Source: Theobroma cacao (taxonomy: Eukaryota > Streptophyta > Magnoliopsida > Malvales > Malvaceae). Taken from it: DNA of 64,000 bases. Below the pieces are notes generated by a model. The model saw nothing but the letters and a program-made list of their open reading frames with translations, did not search any database and was not told where the DNA came from. The position numbers and the translations under genes are program-made. The stretch spans positions 30,514,001 to 30,578,000 of the forward strand of contig NC_030853.1 in the NCBI RefSeq assembly GCF_000208745.1. The letters run 5' to 3'. Below are positions 46,034 through 59,518 of this stretch, piece after piece (positions within the stretch are counted from its first letter, which is position 1; each line of letters opens with the position of its first letter).

Positions 46034-48317
46034 TCACACACAAGTCGATGCCTTAGAAGTGCGATAATTCATTCCAAGAATAATCACAATAACAGTAACA
46101 TCATCATGGTATTTCCTTCTCCTACCAGCTGGAATATTCATCAATTCTTCCTTACTGAAACCTGTGATTGTAGAATTAAGGTCTTAGAGATCTTAGTATA
46201 ATAAACAATATACTGCTATAAAAAAGAAACTGAATGTGTTTACTAACCACTTTGTCAATTAGGATCTATTTGACATGATATGTAATCTAGTATTGTTGTT
46301 TTGCTATTTTAGTTTTGATACAAGACAAAGAATGGGGAGAAGATTAGCATGAGAATGCAAACAACCGTCACAGAAGATGAAAGAATAATTTGTTCATGGA
46401 TCAAATTAAATTAGCAAAAAAAGCTTAAGTTGTCATCGGCAACAGATATAAAGCAATTTACCTGCAGAATGAGCTGCTTTTATTACAAGCTGTTCCACAA
46501 GAAATTTTGCAGGATCTCCAGAGGGGTTGCTTGAGATGTAAGAATGGACAAGCTTTACAGCCTCTTCATTGCTGAAGAAGTCAAATAAACCATCACTGCC
46601 AACTATAACAAAGTGATCAGATCTTGATATTTTGTGCACATTCAATGATGGTTCTGTGGAGATATATGGGGGACTTATGAGGTTGCGAACTCGAAGAATA
46701 CCCATCAGTGCATCATTCAGTTTTTTCTGCAAGGAATAACAAAAATAATATACTGATTAGAGAAAGAGTTGATCAGCAGCAATAACATAGGTTACATAAC
46801 GGTCAGCATTAGAGCTTACTCTTGCATAAACAACTCCCAGATTGAAGAAATAGCAACCACAATATAAACAAGACAGGCTATACTTATTTGTTGACAAGGA
46901 AAATTTTTGAAATTTACACTTAGATGTAATTTCCAAGTCTGAGTACTAATTTGCCCTCTTCAGTGGTCAAATATAAATATCAAGGAATATAGAGAAGTTG
47001 TTTCCTACTCAGGGTATTGCTTTGTGTACGAGGCTAGGATGCGGTGAAAGTCAAGTCTTCTTAAGGGGTTAAATATAAAGGAAAATTTTCATAATGAGAA
47101 AAACCAGTACCCACCTTCTTCAAGTAACCGACTCCAAAAGCACGAGTCACCTTCAATTTTCCTTTCACTTTTCCAGCAACTATGGGCATAGAGTCATCAG
47201 GATGCTCATGCAAGAGTCTAGTTCTTTCAACTTCATTATCAACAGTGTGACTATCAGTGAGCTGAATAGCTCTCAGCCTTCCACACTGACCCATGTCATT
47301 GCCTTCATTATATGTTGCCAATACAGCTCGACTGTCACCTAAATTGAGTGTATACAAATCGTTTCCGTGAAGAAGCATAACCAAAACACAAGATCCTACT
47401 GAAACTAAATCAGGGCGATCCTCCATTTCCTGCTCTACCATGTACAAGAAATCATTCTCAGCTTGACTCAGAGCACGCTGGAAGCTATCAAGCACCCCAT
47501 GCCTAAATGAATTAGATGACACTTCCATTTTATGATCTGCACTTTTCTTCATGAAGCTTTCAGCACTTGCATACTTCTTGCTATCAATCCTAGATGGGAT
47601 TTTCGCCTCATTACCAACTCTACTATCATCATGAACATATTCAAAAGGTCCATTTCCATTTAAACCATTGAGTGCTCTGGGGACATCATGTTTTGATTCC
47701 CGGTCTAGTAAATTAAAATAAACTATAATAGTTTCATACAATGTCCCAGCAAGAAAATCAGCTGCATCCCTTCCGTTGAAGCCATCATAGATTGCACAAA
47801 AGAGCCACCCATTTTCTTCAGAACAAACAGCTTGAACCCTGTCTTCACCAGCAGCTCCACCTGCCACTTGTAGTTCCATAGCATTAAGGAAACTTTCACT
47901 TCTGGAAGGAGCACTCATGGATTTCAGTAAATATGAATCAGATTCAGGCGAATCATCTGGACTTGGTGGACTGCAACTTAAGTTTGACATACTGCTTTGC
48001 AGGGATGATGATAATATATCCAACCTTGTAAGAGATGGTGAAGAGGGAACCCTACGGAATGAATTAGGAGAGTCCAAACTAGGAAGAATTTCAGCTCCTA
48101 TCAGACCATTGCAAATATTTGTGTTGGCCAATGTAGCATTGGCGCTTAGGGCAGCACCAGACAAGCAAGAGAAACTGCTTGTCCTTGGCATTTGACTTCC
48201 CAGCTGGATTGCACACCCATTAGCAGTGCTGCAAGGAATACCTTTGTGGCTGTTGCACTGATAGCCAAAACTTACCTTAATTTCCCCTTCAGAAGTATTA
48301 AAATTTTCTCCTCGCAT
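46034..48317 (-). CDS. Protein phosphatase 2C (PP2C 40-like, POL/PLL group)
   Basis: Three coding exons on the minus strand, 47115-48317, 46462-46726 and 46034-46161, give 531 residues. I place the start at MRGENFNTSEGEIKVSFGYQ because the sequence just before it (GCTCTGTTTCAG|CCTATA) is a good acceptor after a leader exon; an upstream in-frame ATG (48347) would lie in that intron. The serine-rich N-terminal half carries TSSFSCLSGAALSANATLAN and PSLDSPNSFRRVPSSPSLTR. The PP2C domain follows: metal-binding FCAIYDGFNGRDAADF, then SVGSCVLVMLLHGNDLYTLN, then LGDSRAVL, then IVGSDGLFDFFSNEEA and RKYHDDVTVIVI. It resembles Arabidopsis At3g16560 (PP2C 40), related to POLTERGEIST. It removes phosphate from Ser/Thr with Mg/Mn; substrate unknown. 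All metal-site aspartates I could check are present. Confidence 0.93.
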
Positions 48318-48359
48318 TATAGGCTGAAACAGAGCAAACATCTCCATTATCTAATTTTT

Positions 48360-51165
48360 ATATGGAAAGAGAGTATGACAGTGTATTAACAAGATGAAAA
48401 GTTCATGATATAAATAACTGACTAGATGTGCAACGTTATATATAACAGTTCAGCCCAACATTTTACATAAGCCAATCTATCGTATTTCTCAAAATGTAAC
48501 AGAAACTTGAACCGTAACGATCAGAAACTGAAGTCACTAAACTTAAAACTTTCATTTCAAGAATCAAGCTCTCTTTTTGTTGCTAAAACTAACCTATTAT
48601 AAATTCTTCTCGTGACCAACATGACATTATTAATCATAAACTAGAACCAAATGTACTGAATCTGGATCATGATCATAGCATCGGAACCCAATTTTATAAA
48701 AGAATAAGTAATGAATAATGATGATAAATTGGTAATGTTTAAGCTGTTATACATATAAAATGCCCCTCTCCATGGAATTTCTTTTATGTACTAATATTTA
48801 CCAATAAAACAGCAGAAACAGTTCTAAGAGTAATAAAAGACTACTCAAAACAAAACAGCGCAACGAATCTAACAAAGTATGGACTACCAATCAGCATCTT
48901 AAAGTCTCCTAATTCGACAAGAAATCAAAACTCAACAAACCCAAGCAATTCAATAAAGAAATGGATTGAAAATAATTAACAAAACAAAAGGGTGGGAAGA
49001 AAAAAGGAAACTTGGTATTGAAAAGATAATATGAAACAAAGCTTTGCCCACAAAAACAGAAGAAACCGAGCAGACGAAGAACAACCCACCTCAGTTTTTT
49101 TGATCCAAAAGAGCAGAGCAAGGTCAACACACCCAGAAAACCACCATAAGTATTGACTTCTACTGAAATGCAGGAAGAGGAGAGAGTTAAAAGCGTGAAC
49201 TTTGGGGCAAAGCAGAAGCACTAAAAAGAAACGAAAACAAAAGCAAAAGAGAAAGAAAAGAGAGGAGATTTGGGTGTAGGAGATTGAGATAGGGAGAAAG
49301 GGAGAGAGAGAGAGATTTAGTGGAGAATCTGAAAGAAGGAAGTGCGTGCAATGCGTTGTGTTTAGAGGAAAGATTGGATGGTTGGGAAAGAAAGGGTCTC
49401 CCTGCTAAATTTGGAGGAATTTTATTTGCTTGGCTCTCGTTCTGGCCTTCCTTTCCTGTCAGATTCACTATTACCGGTAGTGCCGTTTTTCAGAGTCCCA
49501 TTTGAACTCTCATACCTTACGTATTTTTTCATTTTCTTTTTCTTTTTTATAATTTAACACTTGTTTTCTACCTTCCAATATCATTCTGCGGTTGACCCCT
49601 TCCTTCTTTCTAATTACTAGACTACCACAATCTTTCTTTACCATGGTTGGCAAAAGATTTTGTCAGTTGATACATTACTTTCCTTCTGTAGAGTCCCACT
49701 TCTTCACAATCTTGAGAGAGATTGGCAGAAGAGGATGAGCTGGTATTTGTCAGGCAAGTTGTCCTTTCACATTTTGGGGGTGCAGTTTGTTAAATTTTGG
49801 CCATTGGGGCATTTTAGAGATTTTAAAGAGTGAAAAACCACACAGAATTTATTCAATTCTGAGTCCAAAGTCAAAACCAGAAAGTGGGTTGGCGAGCATT
49901 GATCAAGTTTCCAACCCAACAGAAATGGTTTGTTAGATTTGATTCTTGTTGGGTTTCAAACAGGAAGGACCAGAATGTGTCAACAACTGATATTCTAAGA
50001 TTGCTCTCTGATTTTGTTGGTTTGGTTAATTGCATCTGACTATCCAGAATCCTCATTCCTTTTTTGTTCAAAGCTGATGGCTTTTTACCTGGTGTGATAC
50101 ATAAGAACAGTGGCAGTAAAATTTGCCAAACTCTTTACAGCGAAAGTAAAAGAAAAGAAAGGTTAGATATGGTGGGGACCGAAGAGTTAGAGACCAAGAT
50201 TGAATTTGCAAACTCTGCTGATACATACAAATGGTGTGGACCACACTGCCAAATTTTCCTAGTACAGTAGAGTGATAGGGCTATCAGACACCCATTTGAC
50301 AGAACCCTCTTAGCCCACGTCGACCCCAAATTATTTTAGTCACACAAAACAACATTTTACCAAAAGAAAAGTAAAAGAAAGGAAGCCACAGAAAACAAAC
50401 AAAAGAAATGGGACTTGTCAAAGTGTCAGGTGTGAACACACGTTTGCATCCACCATGCAACAGGAACAGCGCAAGTGGCCAAGCCAAGCCATGCATTCCC
50501 CCAGTTAGGCAGTTTCATACTGGCTTTAGAGCATCAGCAGCAATGAGATGAGCTTGGACTCAAAAGGTAGAGCAGATTAACCAGGGTTGAGGAAAAAAGG
50601 CATACAAACCAGTAAAAGTTTAAGGAATGTTCTATATGCTGCTCTGCCACTGTATAAACAGTAAAAAGCTTATAGTTGAAGGGTTAATGAACATTCTATC
50701 TTAAGTGAAAATGGCTCAACTGAGTGAAGATGGTAGTTGTCGAATCAGAATGGTTGTTTTAGTAAGGGATCAAAAGCCTGCCTTCAACCAAAATGAATCT
50801 AATTAGCATTACATATAGCACAAGATACATATTAGCCCATAAAATATCCTAAATTCATATCATTGAGAATACATTATACGAATCTTCATTTTGGCCTTTA
50901 GTTCATGCAAACATATAGGGGATGAACTAATCAATCATAGAAGCAGAGGGTGCTAGACATGTGAGTTCTACGCCTTCAAACATTTTCGATCTCCTTGCAC
51001 TGAGCTGGAATCTATTACTGTAAAAAGAAAATCACACCTCTTAGGAGCATCATTTTGTATTATGTAATACATCATCAACAAAATGATTTCATGCAGTTTC
51101 ATTAAGAACATTTTCCTCTCAAGATATATGGATACCTTTATACCTATAATATTGAGTATCAAACA
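48360..51165. other. PP2C leader/promoter and intergenic DNA
   Basis: The PP2C leader exon and its intron should occupy about 48330-49330; a GA-rich stretch at 49295-49320 (CT-rich on the minus strand) fits its 5' leader. From 49500 to 51165 no gene, RNA or repeat was recognised on either strand. Confidence 0.45.
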
Positions 51166-51172
51166 CCAACTA

Positions 51173-53990
51173 TTAAGTTCCAATGGTGTAAAATACTTTT
51201 GTCATTCCCTTCTTTGTGCGTATCTGAGAGACCTGAAATATAAGCAAAACATATAAATGAAAGCTAAATAGAACCCTCCTGAAAATAAACCAAATTTGCT
51301 GCAAAATGTTAAAGTAATGCTATGATGTCAAACAGTTGGCATACTCATATGGAAACAATAAAAAAGACAAAAAAAAAAAATATCACTTAGCACCTTATGC
51401 ATCTTCAACCTTGTCTTTTCACCAGGTGTTGCCAAAATGATTCTATGTAGTAATTTGAAATTCAAACATGGTATTAGCTGCTAAATATGTTATGAGAAAT
51501 TAATATTCCCTACTTATATAGATGATATCACAGCATAAAATGCCAACAGTCCATTTGATATTCATGATTTGTATCGAATATAATATGGCTTGAATTCTAA
51601 ATATGGCATCACTCTGAGGTGATTAAACTGTCATAACTTATCAGCTATAGACATGAATAAGTATAAATATGAAGTGAATTTGAAAAGCAGAATCTCCATC
51701 TCAGAGCAAATGAATGAGTGCATAGAAAAAAGTACTTCATATTGGGGTGCAATAAATGAAATATGTTAAAGGCAGGATAGTCAGATTACACAATTGAATA
51801 GTCAGATTACACAATTGAAGAAGATGACCACCAATCAAATTACTACCATTTTCTAGGTGAAGCAAATTGGCAATATACCTTCAAACTTGTGATCTCTGAA
51901 ATATCAGAAACATGGGTGCCACCACAAGGACAACCAGGATTGTCCCCTAACTTAATGATACGAGGATTGCTGCCCTGAAAGAGACACAAGAACAAGGCTA
52001 TCCTTAGCAATGGAGAAAGAATTACATTCTGAAATCTGTCAGGATTTCAGTAATTGTGTCATGGCCTATCTACGCCATTCTCCTATACTAGATTCCTTAA
52101 GTGCTTTAAGACAGCTGTAGTCCAAAATTAAGCTTTATAAGTGCTATTTACAGGCCATACTACGGCATTCTACCACATCCTTACCTGGGGAATGTAGTCA
52201 GGAAGAGAACCACCACACAGCTCAGCAGCTTCTTCATATGGTAATACTGTGGCATAAACCTGAAAGAAATGGGGATGAGGTTTACCAACAATTTCTGTGC
52301 AACTGCAACATAACTAAATTCACCCGGCATGGCTAAAATGATATTTACTTTCCCTCCTTTAGATATCAAGGCATTAACTTCCATCTCTAGTTCCCTTTGC
52401 TTGCTTTGCAATTCATTTGGTGGAATTGTACCCTTATATTCAACAAATGGCCTGGAAAAAAGTAAACTTCATGAATCCCACTTCTAAGCAACCATATTTG
52501 CTTATAAACATATCAATTGATGTAATATGAACATCAAAATGGAAGTTTCAGCAGAAAGATCCACATAACAGTTCAACCATTAATGATATAAGAAAATAAT
52601 GGTGTTCAACAACACATAGAAAGAAATAGGGAATTAGTCCTAAGCAATCACATTAAGCACTTGTCCTTGTAATTCTTTTGGTACTAGCACAGCACAAAGA
52701 GTGCATATATTTGTGCACATTACAAGCAATCTAGGTTGAAGCTTCTCTCACAGACAATTAATTCACAACTGCCAGTTGGTTGAAGCATACCCATCTGGAA
52801 AATGATAGCCTTTCCCAGGTTCCAAATGCCCCAATCCAACATTTCTCATGCATATGTCAAGCAAATGCCCAGCTAAGTGCAACCTGCTCAACAACAGTAA
52901 ATGAAGGAAAAATAAACATCAAATAAGCCCAAGAACATGAAAAAGCCAATTACTGGAGCTTAAACAGTAAAGACTCTTGGTGTTAGAACTTAAATAAATT
53001 TAAAGCTTATACCACTTTTGGTGCCTTTATTCAAATTTCTAGATCTTTGTGTCAACTATGTTCTATTGGTTAAGTATTCTAAAGCTTGATAGAACAATAC
53101 ATGTTGATCTATTTTGAATTTTCATAAAACTTTTCGAAGAACAGTATGTTTTTCAGTTAGCTGGTTCATTAGAAACAATCAAGCTTTCACTTATGAACAC
53201 TGAAACAGAAAAAAAGGAACTTTAATCAGCAAATCATCAAGAAATGAGTAATATTTATAAACTTTTCTCTCCTTCAAGCTAAACTAAAGAAAAATTTAGT
53301 TTCCTTGTAAACCACTTCTATACTCTTCATTTTAATCCCAACTTACCATAATTCTTGGATAGTCTTAAATTATTTCATACGAAGCAGTCTTCATAATCCT
53401 AATAATTAAAACTGGCAATAATGAATTCAATAAATGAGTAGCTCATTTCAACTACCTAGAATTCAGCCGCCGCCGTGACTCATCCACTTGCAAAGACACT
53501 TCTTTCCCTTTTCCTTGCTCCAATTCACTTTCCTTACTGGAATCCTCAGCAACTCCATAATGAAACACCTATAAACCAAAGAAAAATGAAAAAGCCAACA
53601 AGAAAATAGATTTTTGTTTAACAAAAAGAAGAAAGGAAAGTTCCAATTTTAGACAAGTAAACTTACAACTCCATCTTTTGATCTAACATCTTGCACGCAA
53701 AATCTGTGGTTGGAATTGGCAATGGTAATAAAACCAGTGTCAGAAGGTTGGCCACCGCCTTGTGGATGGAAGATTGTAGAGTCCAAAATCAAAGCTTCCC
53801 TTCCATCATCACCCTGAAAACCAATTTAAAAAAGCAAATGAAATGGTCAATTTTACCAATGAATAGTAAAATACCAGATGGGAAATGGGGATAAAGAAGT
53901 GACCTTGAAGTAGGAAAGAAGTGTGGTTTTGGATTGAAGTTTCGACATTTGATCATAGTATTCCAGCTTTGTTGGGGTCGTCAGCTCCAT
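51173..53990 (-). CDS. AlaX-type alanyl-tRNA editing protein
   Basis: Eight exons on the minus strand, 53904-53990, 53667-53813, 53456-53568, 52791-52883, 52349-52451, 52185-52259, 51879-51974 and 51173-51232, keep frame and give 257 residues. FHPQGGGQPSDTG (about 44-56) is the conserved glycine-rich motif of the editing fold. Zinc-binding motifs are HLAGH (118-122, HxxxH) and CGGTH (223-227, CxxxH), both intact. AlaX proteins are free-standing relatives of the alanyl-tRNA synthetase editing domain; they hydrolyse Ser-tRNA(Ala), and in some cases Gly-tRNA(Ala), to prevent mistranslation. There is no synthetase catalytic domain. The N-terminus (MELTTPTKLEYYDQM) shows no clear organelle presequence, so a cytosolic location is likely. 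The start is the first ATG of the only frame leading into the conserved region. Confidence 0.93.
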
Positions 53991-53999
53991 TGCTCTCCT

Positions 54000-55265
54000 T
54001 CACTGAGTTTTCGCTGACCCCAACCTCGTATCAAGTCCTCGCCTTCTTCTTAGAAAAGGTTAAAGTTTTAAAGTTTTATCTTTGGTCGCGGGCCCCAGCA
54101 AGAGGCAGCACCAACTGTTTTTAGTCTCTGGGGGATTTTGGTTTTCTCGAAATTCCAAGAAAAAATTGATGAGATAGGCGTCAAATAACGAATGGAAATC
54201 GTGCAATTCAACCTAGCAGTGAAGAAGAATTGTTCAATCAAACAATCCAAGAAAGAGTAATCAATTGGTAGAGTTGAAACGTGGCCAAGGAACCAAAAAT
54301 CATTATGTAGGAACAAAATCTCTGTCCTGAAACAGACTAAAAAGAACCTAATGCTTTCGTTTAAATGCTGACGAACTTCAATCTTCTTCTTCTACCATAG
54401 CCGGTCCAATGCACTGTCAGCATCTCCCTGAACAAGAGAAACATAAGTGGACCAGCCAGTTTCGCTCAACCAACGGCAAACAGCCGAGAAAGGTAGCATA
54501 GCAAACAGTTTGGTCACCTTTTGAAAAGGAGATACGAACACAAAAGCTAAAAGCAAAAACATAGTACGATGAGAAGAGAACAAGAACCCGAGCACACACA
54601 AAACCGCAACGAGCAAAGGATTGAGAATTGATGAGTCTAATGCTGATCAGAATAGCTGAATGGTCCTCGGAAGTAATCAACCTATTACCGAAAACAACAT
54701 TAAGTTAAACTGAATGAAACAGAAATACCATTTCCTGGGAATGCAAAGATTCAAATGACCCTGATCGTACTGCATGGTGAACTGTTGACTACGTACACGA
54801 CTATATTAACTGCTTCTAAAGAAGAACATCTATCAGTTGAAAGGAGGTGATTTTGATAAATACCCAGACCATGAATTCGTATAATTCAACAAGGAAACGA
54901 TTGGAAACCCCTCAAAGTTTGCTAGAAAAAGAGGCATCATCAATGGGAGAAAGGGCTGTGAGAAGGAGAGAGAGAGAGGAGACTGGAACCCAAAGCTTGA
55001 GCCCAAGCCATGGGACGATTGGGTCTCATTCCAAGCCCAACCATGAATATTTGTACATGGACTCACAGTCATGGAGTAACAAGTTTGCTATGTATATGAG
55101 CCGAACCAACCTTGAACTTACCGTTGTTTTATTGTCAGTAAGAAAGGATAATATGCAGCTTACAAGCCATGGCCAGTGCCTTCTATGGCGAGTCATCGAG
55201 GCAATAAGCAATAAAAAATTTTGAAAAAGAACATGCGAATTTAAATTAGGCAATGATAAGAACCT
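54000..55265. other. Intergenic region, no gene seen
   Basis: Several short frames on both strands (for example 54392-54680 minus and 54847-55224 plus) have no motif, no splice partners and no family resemblance. The part nearest 54000 is the promoter of the AlaX gene. Confidence 0.45.
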
Positions 55266-55268
55266 TCC

Positions 55269-55720
55269 TGTGAGATAAAACAATTACATAGTAGCAAATA
55301 AACAATTGAAAAGCATGTGGCCTCCACACCAATTCCCATTCAAATCTACTGTTGCAGTTTAAATTGACAGCAAATAAACAATTGAAAGGCGTGTGCCTTC
55401 CACACGATTCCCTTTTTAAAAAGTAATGGGGAGAAGCAGATCAAACAAAAAGTAAGTGGAATCATCTGACTTGGCCAAGGTTTCACCTACTCCTGTCACA
55501 GGGTCCATGCAGTCAAGGAAAGGAAGATGTTCAATGAACTTCTATCGTGAAAAGAAAAGGAAGCTACTCCAATGACATAATTTCTAGAGGGAAATCAGAA
55601 TAAGGTTGGAAAATCAATGGCAACCAACTATTTAAAACTTAAAACTTCATGTTTAATATTGGTAACAGTATTAGAAGTACAGGGTTACCATAATCTGTGA
55701 GCAAAGATGTACTACAATAC
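55269..55720. repeat. Diverged direct repeat, left copy (flanks peroxidase gene)
   Basis: Matches, in the same order and orientation, the sequence at 57791-58280. Shared pieces: TGTGAGATAAA..AACAATTACA (55270 and 57791), AACAATTGAAAGGCGTGTGCC with CACACG (55378 and 58050), CTATTTAAAA followed by AAAACT, and ATAATCTGTGAGCAA (55692 and 58255). Within this copy a block of about 45 bp (GCAAATAAACAATTGAAA..CCACAC) is itself repeated at 55293 and 55370. No coding sequence lies in it. Confidence 0.65.
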
Positions 55721-56497
55721 TGCCACATATTCTCTTTCTTAAGGTACCAGCTGGTTGCAACTAGCTCCTTGAAACCATTGAAGTAATGACTTGAGTGGTC
55801 AATTGGAAGAGAAGGCTTGAAAATGATTAAGGATGCTAAAAGAAAAAAATATGTGGAGGCATAAAGTCCCTATCTAACCATTGTGTTCTGAGTTTGAGGA
55901 AGAGTCCATGATATAACTATAACATACCCTTTTGCTCAATTTTCAGAATACCTCAGTTTTACAAAGTTAGTATTGCTTTTGTTTTCTTTTTCCATGGATG
56001 GAATTTGATCCCTTGATCTCAATGGCTAACATGCATGTTTTTAACCAGCAAGACACAAGGAAATTAAGTGGTATATGTCTGTGCCAATTATATACATTTC
56101 AAAGTTTTGCTTTAAAATTTGTTTTGGGTGGAGGATAGTCCTTGGATTTTCTTTCTTTCTTTCTTTCTTTCTTTTCTCCTCTTCTTGCAACAACGGCAAG
56201 GGCCGAAGCCCTCCCCTTGTTATTTATTGAAGCTTTTCTACATTGTATAATGTTTAACATCTGTTTATTTCTTTATAGGCTAAAGTGACAATGTAACATG
56301 ACATTTATATAAGAAAGTTTATCACTTTTATTACTCACTGGAAAGACATAGAAACATTATTTAATTTAAACAAATTTTCTTCCCCGGCAAACCCATATCA
56401 AAATCATAAACTACATTATGAAAGCATCAAAAACTCTGTTGTGAAATATCAAAGCAAACACATGAAACTATAAATTTCAGCACTCTCCAGCAGATCT

Positions 56498-57585
<1,088 letters not shown>

Positions 57586-57681
57586 TCACGTAAAAACCTG
57601 AAACTAGCTATGCTTGCTTGCTTTCGAGAGAGAGAAAAGGGAGAAATATGCATGGAGCAAACAAGCCGTGGCTAAGGCTTA

Positions 57682-57688
57682 TTATATA
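57682..57688 (-). promoter_or_regulatory. Putative TATA box of the peroxidase gene
   Basis: On the minus strand TATATAA lies about 118 bases before the peroxidase start codon, a plausible distance given a leader of roughly 80-90 nt. Confidence 0.5.
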
Positions 57689-57790
57689 GGGGGTTAGCAA
57701 AGCAAGTAGACAATAATAAAAGCTTAAGCAAACATGAGAATTGTAAAAACAGGCAATGGAAAAGGAATCTTTCCTGTCTCTAATTCCTTT

Positions 57791-58280
57791 GTGAGATAAA
57801 TTAAACAATTACAACATGTAAATCAAAAGTTGAAAGGCATAGGGCTTCATTAGTACGACCACTTCTAATATTAAATAAATTCTATTAATTTCAATTCTAA
57901 TCATTAATGCTTTCTGTGTTTTTTAATTTATGTGGATAAGCTCTATTCTCATAAGAATTTATATTTTTAATTTTTTTTGAATAAAATTATTAAAATATTT
58001 TTAAATATGAACAACGATTTGATAATACAAACAAATGACAATTAACAATTAACAATTAAAAGGCGTGTGCCCCTCACACGGTTTCTTTAAGTAGATGAAC
58101 TTTTATGGCCGATTAATTTCTTTTTCCATTGAAAAAGAACAAATAGTTGATGTATGAGATGATCGGAAATCTCTGAAAAAAAATAAAAAATAAAATCAAC
58201 ATGTCAAGTAGCTATTTAAAAGTAGAAAACTAAGCACCATGTTGCCACCATTCATAATCTGTGAGCAAGAATGTAAGACG
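57791..58280. repeat. Diverged direct repeat, right copy (upstream of peroxidase)
   Basis: Counterpart of 55269-55720. It covers the distal promoter side of the peroxidase gene. Identity is patchy, strongest around TGTGAGATAAA, AATTAAAAGGCGTGTGCC and ATAATCTGTGAGCAAG. Confidence 0.6.
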
Positions 58281-58317
58281 ACAAAGTGGAATTGGTTTCT
58301 TCAATTCCATGGAAAAC

Positions 58318-59330
58318 TTTAGAGTACCAAAAGAGAGAGGTACTTTAGAGTACCTCATTTTTTTAGTAGTTCTCAAAACCCTAAACCCCCGTCTCATAGC
58401 CTTTGAACCCTTGATCTCTTGGTCATAACGTGTTATACGAATCCTCACCATCAAGACTCAAGGAAGGCTAGTGCAAAGCTCAGACGGGCTTATACAATTT
58501 GGAGCTCCGAGGAGCCCAAAAGGCCCGGTGGACGCATTGCCGGATAATGATTTGTCGAACATAATTTTCGTGTTTGATGTATTATTGGTATACAATATAT
58601 TTACATTATTACTTTCAAAATAATTAATATTATCAGCAGAGAAAAGAGAGGTATTTTGAAATACCTCATTTGTTCAGTTTAGGGGGTTTTTTGTTAGGGT
58701 CTCAATAATTTGTTGCTGCTAACGCTGCTGCTGGTAGCCCTCGAAGCCAAGATCTCAACGAAGATGACCAGTGCACCTAGCCATCAAGATCAAGTGTTGG
58801 GCTACGGCAAGCCCTTGAATTCTAGTTATTAAGTGATAAAAAAGGCTGAGTTCTAGCTTCCCAGTCAAATTTGTTGTCTTGGAAAGCTGCTGGTGGGCTG
58901 ATTTAGTTTGGACCTCAAAAGAGTGCAAAGTGTTTATAATCACTTTCAGTTCAGAAAACCCAATAAACAGACGCATTGTTAGACAATAATTTGAAGAATA
59001 TTATTTCACATTTAATAATAATATTTATACATTATTATTAAATTATAAATTTTCATCTCATATATATGTAAAGATGAGAAGTTTTCTTATTACTGCTTCA
59101 TCCTTTTTTGGTTCTTGGGCTGCATAAACATAGAAAAAGAGAGGTATTTCCAAGATCTCAACGAGAATGACATGTGCACCCAGCCATTAAGATCAAGAGA
59201 GGGGCAGAAGCAAGCCCATAATCTATATGCCTGGTTGAAACCTGTAGATGGGCAAATAGGTTGATCCTGCCACCCCATTCCCAAGCAAATGGGCTTTTGG
59301 ATTTCAAATCAGAACCCATAATAATTACCA
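58318..59330. repeat. Three diverged direct copies of a repeat with a hairpin
   Basis: Copies start near 58328, 58641 and 59134. Each opens with an AAAAGAGAGGTA block. Copies 1 and 2 then have a perfect 20-bp hairpin (58337-58356 and 58648-58667). Downstream common blocks are GATCTCAACGA..ATGACC.GTGCACC.AGCCAT.AAGATCAAG (copies 2 and 3, weaker in copy 1) and GACGCATTG..GATAAT.ATTTG.CGAA (copies 1 and 2). On the minus strand copy 1 has GACCAAGAGATCAAGGGTTC, which resembles the A/B-box spacing of a tRNA-derived SINE. Either a SINE-like family or a worn tandem duplication would explain it. No coding sequence was found. Confidence 0.7.
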
Positions 59331-59518
59331 TAATCACATAATGTATATGGTTAAATTTTTGTTAAAATTAAAATCTTATTCGACCTTAAATATAGTACAC
59401 AAACTCGTCTTTATGCATGAAAAGGGCAAAATGGAAATGATATGATGCTATATAACCTTATGCATCGAAGCAGCTTAGAGTAAATTAAAACCCTTTTAGC
59501 CTCTTGTTCATAGTACGC

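Noticed and set aside
48318..48347. Upstream ATG (MEMFALFQPI) of the PP2C gene
   Set aside because: A good splice acceptor lies between it and the conserved N-terminus, so it is probably intronic.
54392..55224. Search for a second, decayed peroxidase to explain the flanking repeats
   Set aside because: No HFHDCF-like, SGAH-like or other peroxidase block was found on either strand.
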